Positions 1-8,861 of a DNA stretch of 64,000 bases are shown here, in pieces. The position numbers were made by a program, and so were the translations under genes. The DNA comes from AP-15 sp963762575 (GTDB lineage Bacteria > Pseudomonadota > Alphaproteobacteria > ATCC43930 > CGMCC-115725), in contig CAVXLL010000011.1 in the NCBI GenBank assembly GCA_963762575.1, forward strand, positions 372,001-436,000, read 5' to 3'. Within the stretch, counting starts at the first letter, position 1, and each line of letters starts with the position of its first letter. The notes under the pieces were generated by a model. That model made no database searches, was not told where the DNA came from, and saw only the letters and a list, made by a program, of their open reading frames with translations.

Positions 1-1012
1 TCGGCGTTCCCGCTGTAATCGAAGCAGAACAGAAGCAGCGAGCCGAACCCGCCGACTTCGTCGTACATCCGCTCGATCTTCTCGACGACGGTCGCCGGCG
101 AGCCGACCAGCCAGTTGTGCCGGGCGCAGTACTCGGGTGTGACGTCGCTGTCGGGTATTCCGGGATCGTGTTTCAGGAACTCGATGACGCCGACGTTTTT
201 CAGCAAGGGCAGAAAATACTCGCGCATCATCCGCCCCATCATTCCCCCGACCGACAATCGCCAAGCCTCGGCGTCGCTGTCAGCGATGAAGATTTCGCGC
301 ACCAGGCGCCAATCGGCGCGGCTCGGTCGGCGCCCGGTGCGGCGAGCGCCTTCCTCGACCGACTCCCAGTGGCTGGCGACATAGCCGGGATTGAGGTTGA
401 GGCTCATCGGCAGGAAGCCGTGCTCGCCGGCGAGCTTCAATGTATCTGAACCCTTGCTGACCCCGGCGACGCCGATCGGCGGATAGGGCTTTTGAAATGG
501 CCGGATATGGGGGCGCAAACTCTCCAGCATCAGATCGGTCTTGGTCACCTTCCAGTATTTGCCGGCGTAATCGAAGGGCGCCTCCTCGGTCCACAGTTTC
601 AGAATGATGTCGAGCGCCTCGCGCGTCATTTCGCGGTGCTGCCCGGCGTAGCCGTCGACGTTGAACATCGCCCAGTCGCTCGGCAGTCCGCTTGCGGCGA
701 CGCCGAAGTTGAGCCGGCCTTGGGCCATGTGGTCGAGCATTGCCACCGTTTGGCGAGCTCCGCAGGATGGTGATAGGGAAGCAAGAACCCGCCGGGGGCG
801 AGCCGGATATGGCGGGTCTCCATCAGTGCTTGCGCGATCAACAGATCGGGCGCGGGATGCGGTTCCCAGGGCGCCGTGTGATGCTCCCCAATCCAGCCCT
901 CGCTGAACCCGAGCTCGTCGGCCCAGCGCAGGGTCTGGAGGTCCCAGCGATGACCCTCGAAGAGGCCGCACTCCGGCGGATGCGAAGCCATGGTAAACAG
1001 GCCGTATTGCAT
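1..1012 (-). CDS. LLM-class flavin-dependent oxidoreductase (luciferase-like), 3' end off window, frameshifted
   Basis: Luciferase-like flavin monooxygenase family: flavin-dependent oxidation of a small organic substrate, substrate unknown. The ATG at 1012 (MQYGLFTMASHPPE) has a strong Shine-Dalgarno (AGGAGG) just upstream and matches the family N-terminus. The first ~85 residues are in one frame, up to LPYHHPAELAK. The expected continuation (VAMLDHMAQGRLNFGV) is in another frame from about position 749, consistent with one missing base. The second frame stays open to the left edge, ending in LLLFCFDYSGN, so the C-terminus lies outside the window. It is transcribed away from the amidohydrolase cluster. 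Family call is firm; the specific reaction is not known. Confidence 0.85.
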
Positions 1013-1286
1013 CAGGACCTCCTGGCTGCTAGTTCGGCGAAAATAGTTTATCCGGAGCAAGCGGCCAACCGCGCATTTGCCGGGAGCGCCGATCCGCACG
1101 ATTGCTGCGGTCTCGGTTAATCAGTGTCGGTTTTTGTCGCTGTGTATCAAAATATGACAAATCCGGCCGCAATCTGCCTTTTTTTTGCCGCAGGTGGGTT
1201 GGAATGTCGCACCCACTTCGGCCCCAGCCACCGTCCCCCACGGATGGCTGGATCTTTGTACAGCGCCCACAATCGGGAGGTCAGAG

Positions 1287-1493
1287 ATGACCAAAGTCAC
1301 GTCGTCTCGTCGTCGCACAAGGAGACGGCACGTACGAGAGAAGGCGACCATCGATCATTTGGTTCGCGCGGTATATTCGAAAGCTGATGAAAGGGGGACG
1401 ACCCACCCCCCGGTGACGGCATCCGGCCTTTCGGTTGAAGAGCAGGTCCGCAAGCAATGGCATCCTGGCCTCGGAGGTCTCGCGCTCTTCTAG
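1287..1493 (+). CDS. 68-aa basic protein of unknown function
   Basis: I do not recognise a named family. The ATG at 1287 follows GGGAGG at good spacing, and the TAG lies about 37 bp before a strong intrinsic terminator, so it looks like a free-standing short transcript. The N-terminus is very basic (SSRRRTRRRHVREK). The middle (ATIDHLVRAVYSKADE) could form one helix. The C-terminus (VRKQWHPGLGGLALF) looks motif-like. It has no signal peptide or membrane segment. The basic arm could bind nucleic acid or a partner protein, but nothing in the sequence shows this. Confidence 0.55.
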   Translation: MTKVTSSRRRTRRRHVREKATIDHLVRAVYSKADERGTTHPPVTASGLSVEEQVRKQWHPGLGGLALF

Positions 1494-1529
1494 ACGACCG
1501 CTGCATCATTCGACCAATAGCCTAGAAGC

Positions 1530-1562
1530 AAAAAGAGCCGGTGATCGCGCCGGCTCTTTTTC
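1530..1562. terminator. Intrinsic terminator, probably bidirectional
   Basis: AAAAAGAGCCGG and CCGGCTCTTTTT form a perfect 12-bp inverted repeat around an 8-base loop. There is a T-run on the plus strand and a matching A-run on the other side, so it can act in both directions. It separates the 68-aa gene from the amidohydrolase cluster. Confidence 0.85.
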
Positions 1563-1582
1563 GTTGAAGATGGGAGGAGCCA

Positions 1583-2542
1583 ATGCAAGGAAATCTTGTA
1601 GACCGCCGGGCAGTCTTGAAGACGATATCTGCGGCAGCCGCAGCGGGCTCTATCATAGCGCGGCCGCAGCCGACGGCGGCACAGCAGGTCAAATGGTCGG
1701 CCGGGACCGAGGCGCCCAAGCTGCGGGCGCCGGCTGGTGCCGCCGATTGCCACCATCACATCTATAACTCCAAATATCCGGCTGATCCGCGCGCGACGTT
1801 GCGGCCCGGTGACGCCACGGTCGAGGATTATCGGGCCTTGCAGCGCCGCATCGGCACGAGCCGCAACATGATCGTGCAGCCTTCGACCTATGGCACCGAC
1901 AATAGCTGCGCCCTCGACGCGTTGGCCGCGTTCGGACCGGCGGCGCGGGCCGTCGCGGTCGTCGACACCACGGTCTCCGACGCCGAGCTGAAGCGCATGA
2001 ACGAACTCGGCGTGCGCGGCATCCGCTTCAATCTCGCGCAAGCCGGAGCGACAACGCCGGAGATGATCGAGCCCCTGTCGCAACGGGCGAACGACCTCGG
2101 CTGGCATATCCAGATCAACGCGACGGCCGCCAAGATCATGGAGATCAAGGACATCCTGAACCAGGTGCCGTCGCCGATCGTGTTCGACCATCTGGCGCAC
2201 ATCCCCGAACCGGAGGGCACCGCTCATCCGCTGTTCGGCGTCGTCTTGGCGCTGATCGACAAAGGCAAGACCTGGGTCAAGCTGTCCGGCGCCTATGCCG
2301 ACACCAAGGTCGGCCCGCCGAGCTATTCGGACTCCAGCGCCGTCGCGCGCGCCTATGTCCAGAAGGCCCCCGAGCGGCTGGTGTGGGGCAGCGACTGGCC
2401 GCATCCGAGCGAACGGGACAACAAGCCGGACGACGCGATCCTGTTCGACTTGCTCCTCGACTGGGCCCCGGATGAGCGGGTCAGAAACCGGATCCTGGTG
2501 CAAAACCCGGAAGCGCTCTACGGCTTCGCGAAGAGCGCGTAA
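1583..2542 (+). CDS. Exported amidohydrolase family 2 protein (LigI/PDC-lactonase-like)
   Basis: Metal-dependent hydrolase of the amidohydrolase-2 superfamily, resembling 2-pyrone-4,6-dicarboxylate lactonases and related lactone or dicarboxylate hydrolases. It is 319 aa. The N-terminus carries a Tat-like signal (DRRAVLK, then an alanine-rich stretch ending near AQQ), implying periplasmic action. The metal-site motif DCHHHIY follows at about residue 55, and a C-terminal VWGSDWPHP supplies the conserved Asp. The ATG at 1583 is preceded by GGGAGG. It is followed after 22 bp by an SDR and then a DsbA-fold isomerase, the pattern of an aromatic or ring-cleavage catabolic operon. The substrate is inferred only as a lactone or cyclic acid. 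Confidence 0.85.
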   Translation: MQGNLVDRRAVLKTISAAAAAGSIIARPQPTAAQQVKWSAGTEAPKLRAPAGAADCHHHIYNSKYPADPRATLRPGDATVEDYRALQRRIGTSRNMIVQPSTYGTDNSCALDALAAFGPAARAVAVVDTTVSDAELKRMNELGVRGIRFNLAQAGATTPEMIEPLSQRANDLGWHIQINATAAKIMEIKDILNQVPSPIVFDHLAHIPEPEGTAHPLFGVVLALIDKGKTWVKLSGAYADTKVGPPSYSDSSAVARAYVQKAPERLVWGSDWPHPSERDNKPDDAILFDLLLDWAPDERVRNRILVQNPEALYGFAKSA

Positions 2543-2564
2543 CGCTAGCGGGAGGGGATTCGAA

Positions 2565-3335
2565 ATGACGGAACTCGATCGGCCTGCAACGCCGAGCCGG
2601 CGCGACGCAACGGTCGCGGTCATTGGGGCGGGCGATTACATCGGCGCGGCGATCGCCAAACGCTTCGCCCGCGAGGGTTACATCATTTATGCCGGCCGGC
2701 GGAACGGCGACAAGCTCGGCCCGCTGGTAGCCGAGATCGAGGCCGAGGGTGGGGCATGCGTCGGCCGCACGCTCGACGCCCGGCGGGAAGAAGCCATCAC
2801 CAGGTTTATCGCCGATGCCGACGCCGCGGCACCGCTCGAGGTGGCGATCTTCAATATCGGCGCGAATGTGAATTTCCCGCTGCTGGAGACGACCGAGCGA
2901 GTGTTTCGCAAGGTTTGGGAATTGGCTTGCTATGCCGGCTTTCTATCCGGTCGGGAAGCCGCCCGCTGTATGTTGGCGCACGGCCGCGGCTCGATTTTCT
3001 TTACCGGCGCCACTGCCAGCACGCGCGGCGGCGCCGGCTACGCGGCCTTTGCCGCGGCGAAATTCGGGTTGCGCGCCGTCACCCAGAGCATGGCGCGCGA
3101 ACTCGGCCCCAAGAACCTTCATGTCGCTCACTTGGTGATCGATGCGGGGGTCGATACCGCCTGGGTGCGTGAGCGCATCAAAGAGCGCGCCGGCGCCGAG
3201 GCAGCCGAGCGGCTCGAGCCGGGGCGCCTGGTGGACCCCGCTTCGATCGCGGAGACCTACTGGCAACTCCACCAGCAGCCGCGCGACTGCTGGACCCACG
3301 AACTCGACATCCGTCCCGCCCGCGAACCCTGGTGA
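2565..3335 (+). CDS. SDR-family oxidoreductase lacking the catalytic tyrosine
   Basis: Short-chain dehydrogenase/reductase fold, 256 aa. The ATG at 2565 follows GGGAGGGG. The N-terminal cofactor loop is variant (VIGAGDYIGAAIAKRF). The segment that normally carries YxxxK reads GYAAFAAAKFGLR, so phenylalanine occupies the usual tyrosine position while the lysine is kept. This is an atypical or divergent SDR subfamily. Members of it are commonly labelled only as SDR oxidoreductases, so the activity is uncertain. The stop codon region overlaps a possible GTG start of the next gene, indicating translational coupling with the isomerase. Confidence 0.88.
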   Translation: MTELDRPATPSRRDATVAVIGAGDYIGAAIAKRFAREGYIIYAGRRNGDKLGPLVAEIEAEGGACVGRTLDARREEAITRFIADADAAAPLEVAIFNIGANVNFPLLETTERVFRKVWELACYAGFLSGREAARCMLAHGRGSIFFTGATASTRGGAGYAAFAAAKFGLRAVTQSMARELGPKNLHVAHLVIDAGVDTAWVRERIKERAGAEAAERLEPGRLVDPASIAETYWQLHQQPRDCWTHELDIRPAREPW

Positions 3336-3340
3336 GCCCG

Positions 3341-3958
3341 ATGATTTCGGTCGAATTCCATTTCGATTTCGGCAGCCCCAACGCCTATCTCGCCCACTGC
3401 GTGATTCCAGCGATCGAAACGCGCACCGGCGTCAAATTCCGCTACGTCCCGATCCTGCTCGGCGGCGTCTTCAAGGCGACGAACAACCGATCACCGCGCG
3501 AAGCCTTCGAGGGGATCAAGAACAAGCCGCAATACGAGAGGCTGGAGACCGAGCGATTTATTCGCCGGCACCAGATCACCCGGTTTCGGGGCAACCCGTT
3601 CTTCCCGGTCAACACATTGCAGATCATGCGTGGCGCGGTGGCGGCCGAGATCGACGGCTTCCTGCCGGCCTATGTCGAGGCTGGTTTCCGCCACATGTGG
3701 GAGGAACCGAAGAAAATGGATGATCCGGAGGTGATCCGGGCCGCGCTCGACGCTTCCGGGCTCGACGGGGCGCAGATCCTCATGCGCATTCAGGACCCGG
3801 CGGTCAAGGAGCGGCTCTTGCGCAACACCGAGCAATCGGTGGCCCGCGGCACCTTCGGCGCTCCGACCTTCTTCGTCGATGAACAAATTTTCTTCGGCAA
3901 GGATCGCCTGCGCGACGTGGAGGAAGCGATCCTCGGTTCCGAGCCGCCGGCCCCCTGA
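3341..3958 (+). CDS. 2-hydroxychromene-2-carboxylate isomerase family protein (DsbA fold)
   Basis: DsbA-like/GST-kappa family, 205 aa from ATG 3341. A GTG at 3332 overlapping the previous stop would add three residues. The N-terminus (FHFDFGSPNAYLAH) is the typical HCCA isomerase start with the conserved serine in SPNAY. The C-terminal GTFGAPTFFVDEQIFFGKDRL is the family signature for the thioredoxin-fold cis-Pro region. In naphthalene-type pathways these enzymes isomerise glutathione-dependent chromene intermediates. With the upstream amidohydrolase and SDR it suggests catabolism of a ring compound. It could also act as a generic glutathione-dependent isomerase. Confidence 0.88.
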   Translation: MISVEFHFDFGSPNAYLAHCVIPAIETRTGVKFRYVPILLGGVFKATNNRSPREAFEGIKNKPQYERLETERFIRRHQITRFRGNPFFPVNTLQIMRGAVAAEIDGFLPAYVEAGFRHMWEEPKKMDDPEVIRAALDASGLDGAQILMRIQDPAVKERLLRNTEQSVARGTFGAPTFFVDEQIFFGKDRLRDVEEAILGSEPPAP

Positions 3959-4276
3959 GCCAAGGGCCGCCATTGTAGCCGGCTCAGCGGTTCGTGCGGC
4001 CCGCGCTTGGTTGGACACCGAAATGCGCACTACCGCTGGTAGCGCGAAGGGTAAGGGTATATCGTCGGATATAGGGGTTGGCGCTTCGTAGAGGGCGATG
4101 CCACCCCTGCCAGGGGAGATGATGCCGCACCTTCGGGTCTCGGGCTCTGTCCCGCCATCGATCTTCGCCCGCGCCGCCGGGGTGCACCGATCAGCAACCG
4201 CTCCCGACCGACGGCGGGTGCTGCGCAAAATCAAAAGAAGCATGCGGCTGGGACCAGCGCGCAACGGGGTGAGCAA
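3959..4276. other. 318-bp intergenic region, no gene seen
   Basis: Between the isomerase and the histidine kinase. No convincing ORF, terminator hairpin with T-run or consensus promoter was found. It probably carries the kinase promoter. Confidence 0.4.
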
Positions 4277-6552
4277 ATGACCGTGACCCTCGACGACGAG
4301 GTAGCCGATCTTCGGCAGACTGTTGCCGATCTTCGGCGCGAACTCGACGCGCGCGACGCCGCGTTGCGCGCCAATGAAGAACGGTACGCACTCGTCAGCC
4401 AAGCTGTTGCCGAGGGCGTCTACGACTGGGATATCGAGCACAATGCGCTCTGGGTGTCGCCGCGGCTGATTGAGATTTTTGGTCTTACCGGCGTTACCCT
4501 GCGTGCGGCAGACTGGAACGAACACGTTCACCCAGATGATTTCGACCTTTACCGCACGGCGCTGCGCGATTGCTTCAAGGCGATCACCACGCGCCTCCAT
4601 TGCGAATACCGCATCCTGCTGACCACGGGCGATTATCGCTGGGTGGAGGACCACGGCCTGCCGGTGCGGGACGGGAGCGGCAGGGCCGTGCGGCTGGTCG
4701 GGGCGGTAAGCGACATCACCGACCGCAAGGAAGGCGAGCAGGCGCTCCGTGAATTGCTCGAATACCAGACCGCGACCAGCGACGTGCTCAAGGTCATCAG
4801 CGGCTCCAGCTTCGATATCCAACCGGTGTTCGACACGATCGTCGCCACCGCCGCGCGGCTTTGCGCCAGCGATACCGCAGGGATCTTGATGCGCGAGGGC
4901 GAGGACTATCGCTATGTGTCGACCTACGCCGTCGACGGCGAGTATGGGGTGATCCTGCGCCAGCTAAGAGTTGTCCCCGGTCGCCAGTCCGTCGCCGGAC
5001 GGGTGGCGCTCGAAGGCAGCGTAGTCCATGTCGCGGACATCACCGCCGACCCGGACTTCGCGTTGCCCGAAGCTGTGGCGTCCGGGCGACGCACTATACT
5101 TGGGGTGCCGCTCCTGCGCGAGGGAGCCGTGGTCGGCTCGATTCTATGAGCCGCTTCCGCGTCGAGCCGTTCACCGAGCGGCAGATCGAATTGGTCCGCA
5201 CCTTTGCCGATCAGGCGGTGATCGCGATCGAGAACGCCCGGCTGCTCGGCAAATTGCAGGCCCGCACCGATGAATTGGCGCAGCGCCAAGCCGAGTTGCG
5301 GGTCACCTTCGACAACATGGCCGACGGCGTCGTCATGTTCGATGAAGAGCTGCGGCTGGCGGCGTGGAACCGCAATTTCCAGGAATTGCTCGACGTCCCC
5401 GAGGCGTTTCTGGGCGAGCCTCGGGCCTATGGGGATTACATCCGCCTACTGGCCGAGCGCGGCGAATTTGGTGCGGTCGATCCCGAGCTGGAACGGCGCC
5501 GCTACACCGAGAACGCCGGCCGACAATCAACCGTTGAGCGCACCCGGCCGGACGGTCGGGTGATCGAGGTCCGCCACAACCCGGTGCCGTCGGGCGGCTT
5601 TGTCCTGATCTATGCGGACATCACCGAGCGTAAGCGGAGCGAAGCTGAGATCCGCGCGGCGCGCGACGCGGCCGAAGAAGCGAGCCGCACGATCGCCGCC
5701 GCGTTCCAGGAGCTGAAGACGGCGCAGGCCAGGCTGATCCAGGCCGAGAAGATGGCCTCGCTCGGCCAATTGACCGCCGGCATCGCCCACGAGATCAAGA
5801 ACCCGCTCAACTTCGTCAACAACTTTGCCGGCCTCTCGGTCGAATTGCTCGACGAGCTGAAGGAGACGGCGGCACCGGCGATCGCCGCCCTCGGCGAGGA
5901 CGAGCGCGCCGAGGTCGACGAGATCGTCGGGATGCTGACCGGCAATCTCGAAAAGATCGCCGAGCACGGGCGGCGCGCCGACGGCATCGTCAGGAGCATG
6001 CTCGAACATTCGCGCGGCGAGAGCGGCGAGCGCCGCGAGGTCGACCTCAACAACCTGGTCGAGGAGGCGCTCAACCTCGCCTATCATGGTGCGCGCGCCC
6101 AGGACCAGAAGTTCAACATCACCCTGGAGCGCGGCTTCGGCGCGGGCATCGCGCCGATCGAGCTGGCGCCGCAGGAGATCACCCGCGTCTGTCTCAACCT
6201 CTTCGGCAACGGCTTCTACGCCGCCACCAAGCGCCAGAGGGAGGGAGGCGACCCCAAGTTCAAGCCGACCCTGACAGCGTCGACCTTCGATCTCGGCGAG
6301 GCGGTCGAAATCCGTATCCGCGACAACGGCGCCGGCATCCTGCCCGAGATCAGGGACAAATTGTTTCAGCCCTTCTTCACCACCAAGCCGACCGGCGAAG
6401 GGACGGGGCTCGGCCTCTCGATCAGCTTGGACATCGTCACCCGGCAGCATGGCGGCACGATCGCGGTCGAGAGCCAAGTCGGCGAGTTCACCGAGTTCTC
6501 AATCCGCCTGCCGCGCATGCACGCGGCGCAAACGGCAGAGGCCGCAGCATGA
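4277..6552 (+). CDS. Cytoplasmic PAS-GAF-PAS sensor histidine kinase (frameshifted)
   Basis: Two-component sensor kinase. Residues 1-30 form a short coiled coil. A PAS_3 domain follows (about 35-155, with VHPDDF and YRWVEDHG), then a GAF domain (about 175-350), a second PAS (VTFDNMADGVVMFDEEL), a HisKA helix with the phosphorylatable His in LTAGIAHEIKNPLNF, and an HATPase with DNGAGI and GTGLGLSIS. No membrane segment is present, so it senses a cytoplasmic signal. The GAF domain is interrupted near 5146: the first frame ends after REGAVVGSIL and the next frame resumes at MSRFRVEPFTERQIELV, consistent with one lost base. The cognate regulator is probably the frameshifted receiver at 7122, about 570 bp downstream. 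Confidence 0.88.
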
Positions 6553-6586
6553 GCGGCTCAACGAGATTGCGAGTTACCCACCGCTT

Positions 6587-6604
6587 TCCCGGCGCACGCC
6601 GGGA
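6587..6604. repeat. Palindromic repeat unit 1
   Basis: TCCCGGCG and CGCCGGGA are perfect 8-bp arms around a 2-base loop, followed by CCCACC. It is the inverted-orientation form of the unit at 6637. Confidence 0.7.
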
Positions 6605-6636
6605 CCCACCGATCCGCCTACCGAGCGCTCGAAGGG

Positions 6637-6675
6637 TGGACCCCGGCTTTCGCCGGGGAAGCGCTTTAACATATC
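6637..6675. repeat. Palindromic repeat unit 2 with conserved flank
   Basis: A CCCCGGC-tttc-GCCGGGG hairpin is followed by a 17-bp flank, AAGCGCTTTAACATATC. That flank is repeated exactly in the unit at 7043. Together with unit 3, which is inverted, it forms a head-to-head pair resembling REP/BIME elements. Confidence 0.75.
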
Positions 6676-6687
6676 AGGTACCAGCGC

Positions 6688-6715
6688 GCTTTCCCGGCGC
6701 AAGCCGGGACCCACC
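6688..6715. repeat. Palindromic repeat unit 3 (inverted)
   Basis: A TCCCGGC-gcaa-GCCGGGA hairpin followed by CCCACC. It is nearly identical to unit 1 and reverse-complementary to units 2 and 4. Confidence 0.7.
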
Positions 6716-6728
6716 CCGAAATCATTCC

Positions 6729-7012
6729 ATGTTTTTTGTATATGTGCTCGCGAGTAAACCGCACGGAACCTTGTACATCGGGTCCACCTCCGATCTTGTT
6801 CGGCGGGTGGGGACCATAAGGTGAAGGCTGTTCCAGGGTTCACCGCAAAATACGGCGTCGATCGGCTGGTCTGGTTCGAACGTCACGACACATTGGAAGC
6901 GGGGATGATCCGTGAACGGAGGATCAAGGGTTGGAAGCGCAGTTGGAAGATCCAGCTGATCGAACAGGATAACCCGCAGTGGATCGATCTCTATCCCGGC
7001 ATATCGACGTGA
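6729..7012 (+). CDS. Small GIY-YIG nuclease domain protein (frameshifted)
   Basis: UPF0213/GIY-YIG-type single-domain endonuclease, about 94 aa when repaired. It begins MFFVYVLASKPHGTLYIGST, giving the paired Y-V-Y / L-Y-I-G strands of the GIY-YIG core, followed by the catalytic-arginine helix (DLVRRV). The second half is in another frame from about 6808 (HKVKAVPGFTAKYGVDRLVW, then ERRIKGWKRSWKIQLIE), so one base appears lost. Function of these stand-alone proteins is poorly known; structure-specific DNA cleavage is expected. Palindromic repeats lie on both sides, and it splits a kinase from its likely regulator, which suggests an inserted cassette. Confidence 0.8.
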
Positions 7013-7042
7013 TGGGGGTCAGATGCTGTCCCGATCCTCCTG

Positions 7043-7081
7043 TGGACCCCGGCTTCCCGCCGGGAAGCGCTTTAACATATC
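7043..7081. repeat. Palindromic repeat unit 4, copy of unit 2
   Basis: A CCCGGC-ttccc-GCCGGG hairpin with the same 5' (TGGACC) and 3' (AAGCGCTTTAACATATC) flanks as unit 2, in direct orientation. Units 2 and 4 bracket the GIY-YIG gene. Confidence 0.75.
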
Positions 7082-7121
7082 GCGTCCGTGGAACGATGAA
7101 ACAAACTCGCGGGAAGGCGGC

Positions 7122-7510
7122 GTGAGCGCCAGCATCATTGTTGTCGATGACGAGCCCGATGTCGCGGAGCTCTTCCGCCAGCGCTTTCGCCGCGAGGCGC
7201 GCCAGGGCACTTACGTGATGCACTTCGCCGCCTCGGGCGAGGAGGCGCTGGAGCTGCTGAGCGGCGAGATCGATCCTGGGGTGATTGTCATCCTGTCGGA
7301 CATCACATGCCGGGGATGGACGGCCTCCAGCTGCTGGGCGAGATCAAAGAGCGCTATCCCGATCTGCCGGTCATGATGGTGACCGCCTATGGCGACGACG
7401 AACGCCGCCGCCGCGCCGGCGAGCTCGGCGCCTTCGAGTTCCTCACCAAGCCGGTCGATTTCGACCGGCTGAAGGCGCAGCTGCGCCAGCTGCCCCCGGC
7501 GCCCGCCTGA
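7122..7510 (+). CDS. Single-domain response regulator (frameshifted)
   Basis: Stand-alone CheY-like receiver, about 129 aa, with no output domain. The GTG at 7122 follows GGAAGG. Acidic pocket: VVDDEPDV at the N-terminus. The phosphorylated Asp is in ILSDI followed by MPGMDGLQLL. The switch residues are in VTAYGD and the lysine in FLTKPVDF. The frame breaks at about 7305, right at the phospho-Asp loop: SDI is in one frame and MPGMDG in the next, consistent with one missing base. It is likely the partner of the kinase at 4277. The 3' end is 4 bp from the converging sulfatase gene. Confidence 0.85.
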
Positions 7511-7514
7511 TGCG

Positions 7515-8861
7515 CTAGCCCCTAGGGTTGTCGCGATCGGTCGGCCTCACACCGAAATGGTCGGCGAGCTCCGCGCCGGTGAAGCCGCCCGTGAAGCTTT
7601 GCGGATCGAGCGGCAGCATGGTTGCGTTCCATTCGTCCCATTCTTTAACGAGCCGGTCGTACACGTCGCGATGACGCTCCTTCAGGTTGGCTCGCTCCAT
7701 CGGGTCCTGCGCCACATCGAACAGGAAGGTGTTGTCGAGGATCTTCAGGTATTTCCAATCGCCGATGCGAGCCGCCTGCTGGTCGTTGTATTTGTAGCGC
7801 CAGAAGAGTTTGCGCGGAACCGGCGCCGCCGCTCCCGTCAACACAGGCAGCAAATCGATCCCGTCTGATGGAAACTCCGGGTCCGGAGCGGTGCCGGCTG
7901 CGGCGAGCAGGGTCGGGAACCAATCCATGCCGATCGTCACCTGGTCCGAGACCGTGCCGCACGGAATCCTGTCCGGCCAGCGGATCACCGCCGGGATGCG
8001 CAAACCGCCCTCCAGCAATTCCGTTTTTCTCCCGGTGAAAGGCCAGGTGTCGGAATAGCGCTCGCCGCCATTGTCGCTGGTGAAGACGACGATCGTGTTT
8101 TGCCCGGCGCCGGACGCGTCGAGCGCTTGCAATACGCGCCCGATCTGCAGGTCCATCTGCTGGATCATCCGCTGATAGGTGCGCTGGGTGCCGCCGTCGT
8201 AATGAAACAAGTTCCGCAGGCGCTGCGACTCGGCCTCGTCGCCCGGCGCCTCCCACGGCCAGTGAGGCGCGCTGAAATGCAGGCTGATCAGGAAGCGTTG
8301 CCCGGTTCCGGCGCAGGTTTCGACCATATCGGCGGCGCGGGCCCCCAGCAGGTCGGTCATATAGCCGCTTTGGTGGATTTTGGCGTCGTCCTCCCACAGA
8401 TCATCGGTGTCGGTCGTGGGCGGACCGGATTTGTGTGTGAAGTAATCGACCGCGCCGCTGCGGAAACCATAGAAATAGTCGTAGCCGCTCTGCAGCGGGC
8501 CAAAATCGGGCAGCCGCCCCAAATGCCATTTGCCGACAAGCGCGGACTGGTAACCGACCTTCTTCAGGATTGACGGCAAGGTCGGATGGTCCGCCGGCAA
8601 ACCGAGCTTGCGCGGCACACGCGTGCTCAGCGGCTCTTCGAGCCCGACGGCCAACCGGTATTGGTAACGCCCGGTAATCAGCGCGACGCGGGAGGCGGTG
8701 CAGACCGCGGAATTGGCATAGGCCTGCGTGAAGCGCACGCCCTCGGCGGCGATGCGATCGATGTTGGGCGTCGTGAAATCGCGCCGGCCGCAGCAGGAGA
8801 CATCGGCATAGCCGAGATCGTCGGCGAGGATGAACAGAATGTTCGGTCTGGATGACGCCAC
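7515..8861 (-). CDS. Sulfatase (arylsulfatase family)
   Basis: Alkaline-phosphatase-fold sulfatase, 448 aa from a GTG at 8861 preceded by GGGAG. A longer ORF start at 8978 lacks family support. The metal site is in ILADDLGYAD. The formylglycine motif is CTASR, within AVCTASRVALITGRYQYR, a cysteine-type C-x-A-x-R variant that needs a formylglycine-generating enzyme. Other conserved elements are GKWHLG, FTSDNGGE and the histidine in SAPHWPW. No signal peptide is evident. It probably hydrolyses a sulfate ester; the substrate is unknown. It is divergent from the MarR-GNAT gene, which may control it. Confidence 0.9.
   Translation of the reverse strand: MASSRPNILFILADDLGYADVSCCGRRDFTTPNIDRIAAEGVRFTQAYANSAVCTASRVALITGRYQYRLAVGLEEPLSTRVPRKLGLPADHPTLPSILKKVGYQSALVGKWHLGRLPDFGPLQSGYDYFYGFRSGAVDYFTHKSGPPTTDTDDLWEDDAKIHQSGYMTDLLGARAADMVETCAGTGQRFLISLHFSAPHWPWEAPGDEAESQRLRNLFHYDGGTQRTYQRMIQQMDLQIGRVLQALDASGAGQNTIVVFTSDNGGERYSDTWPFTGRKTELLEGGLRIPAVIRWPDRIPCGTVSDQVTIGMDWFPTLLAAAGTAPDPEFPSDGIDLLPVLTGAAAPVPRKLFWRYKYNDQQAARIGDWKYLKILDNTFLFDVAQDPMERANLKERHRDVYDRLVKEWDEWNATMLPLDPQSFTGGFTGAELADHFGVRPTDRDNPRG

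Noticed and set aside
1490..2623. 377-aa minus-strand ORF opposite the amidohydrolase
   Set aside because: Arginine-rich shadow ORF typical of high-GC DNA; the plus strand encodes a clear enzyme.
3491..4822. 443-aa minus-strand ORF across the isomerase and kinase
   Set aside because: Spans two real plus-strand genes and has no recognisable motif.
5100..5180. Two separate genes (PAS-GAF protein and kinase) at 4.3-6.5 kb
   Set aside because: The break falls in the middle of the GAF domain and both sides match one kinase.
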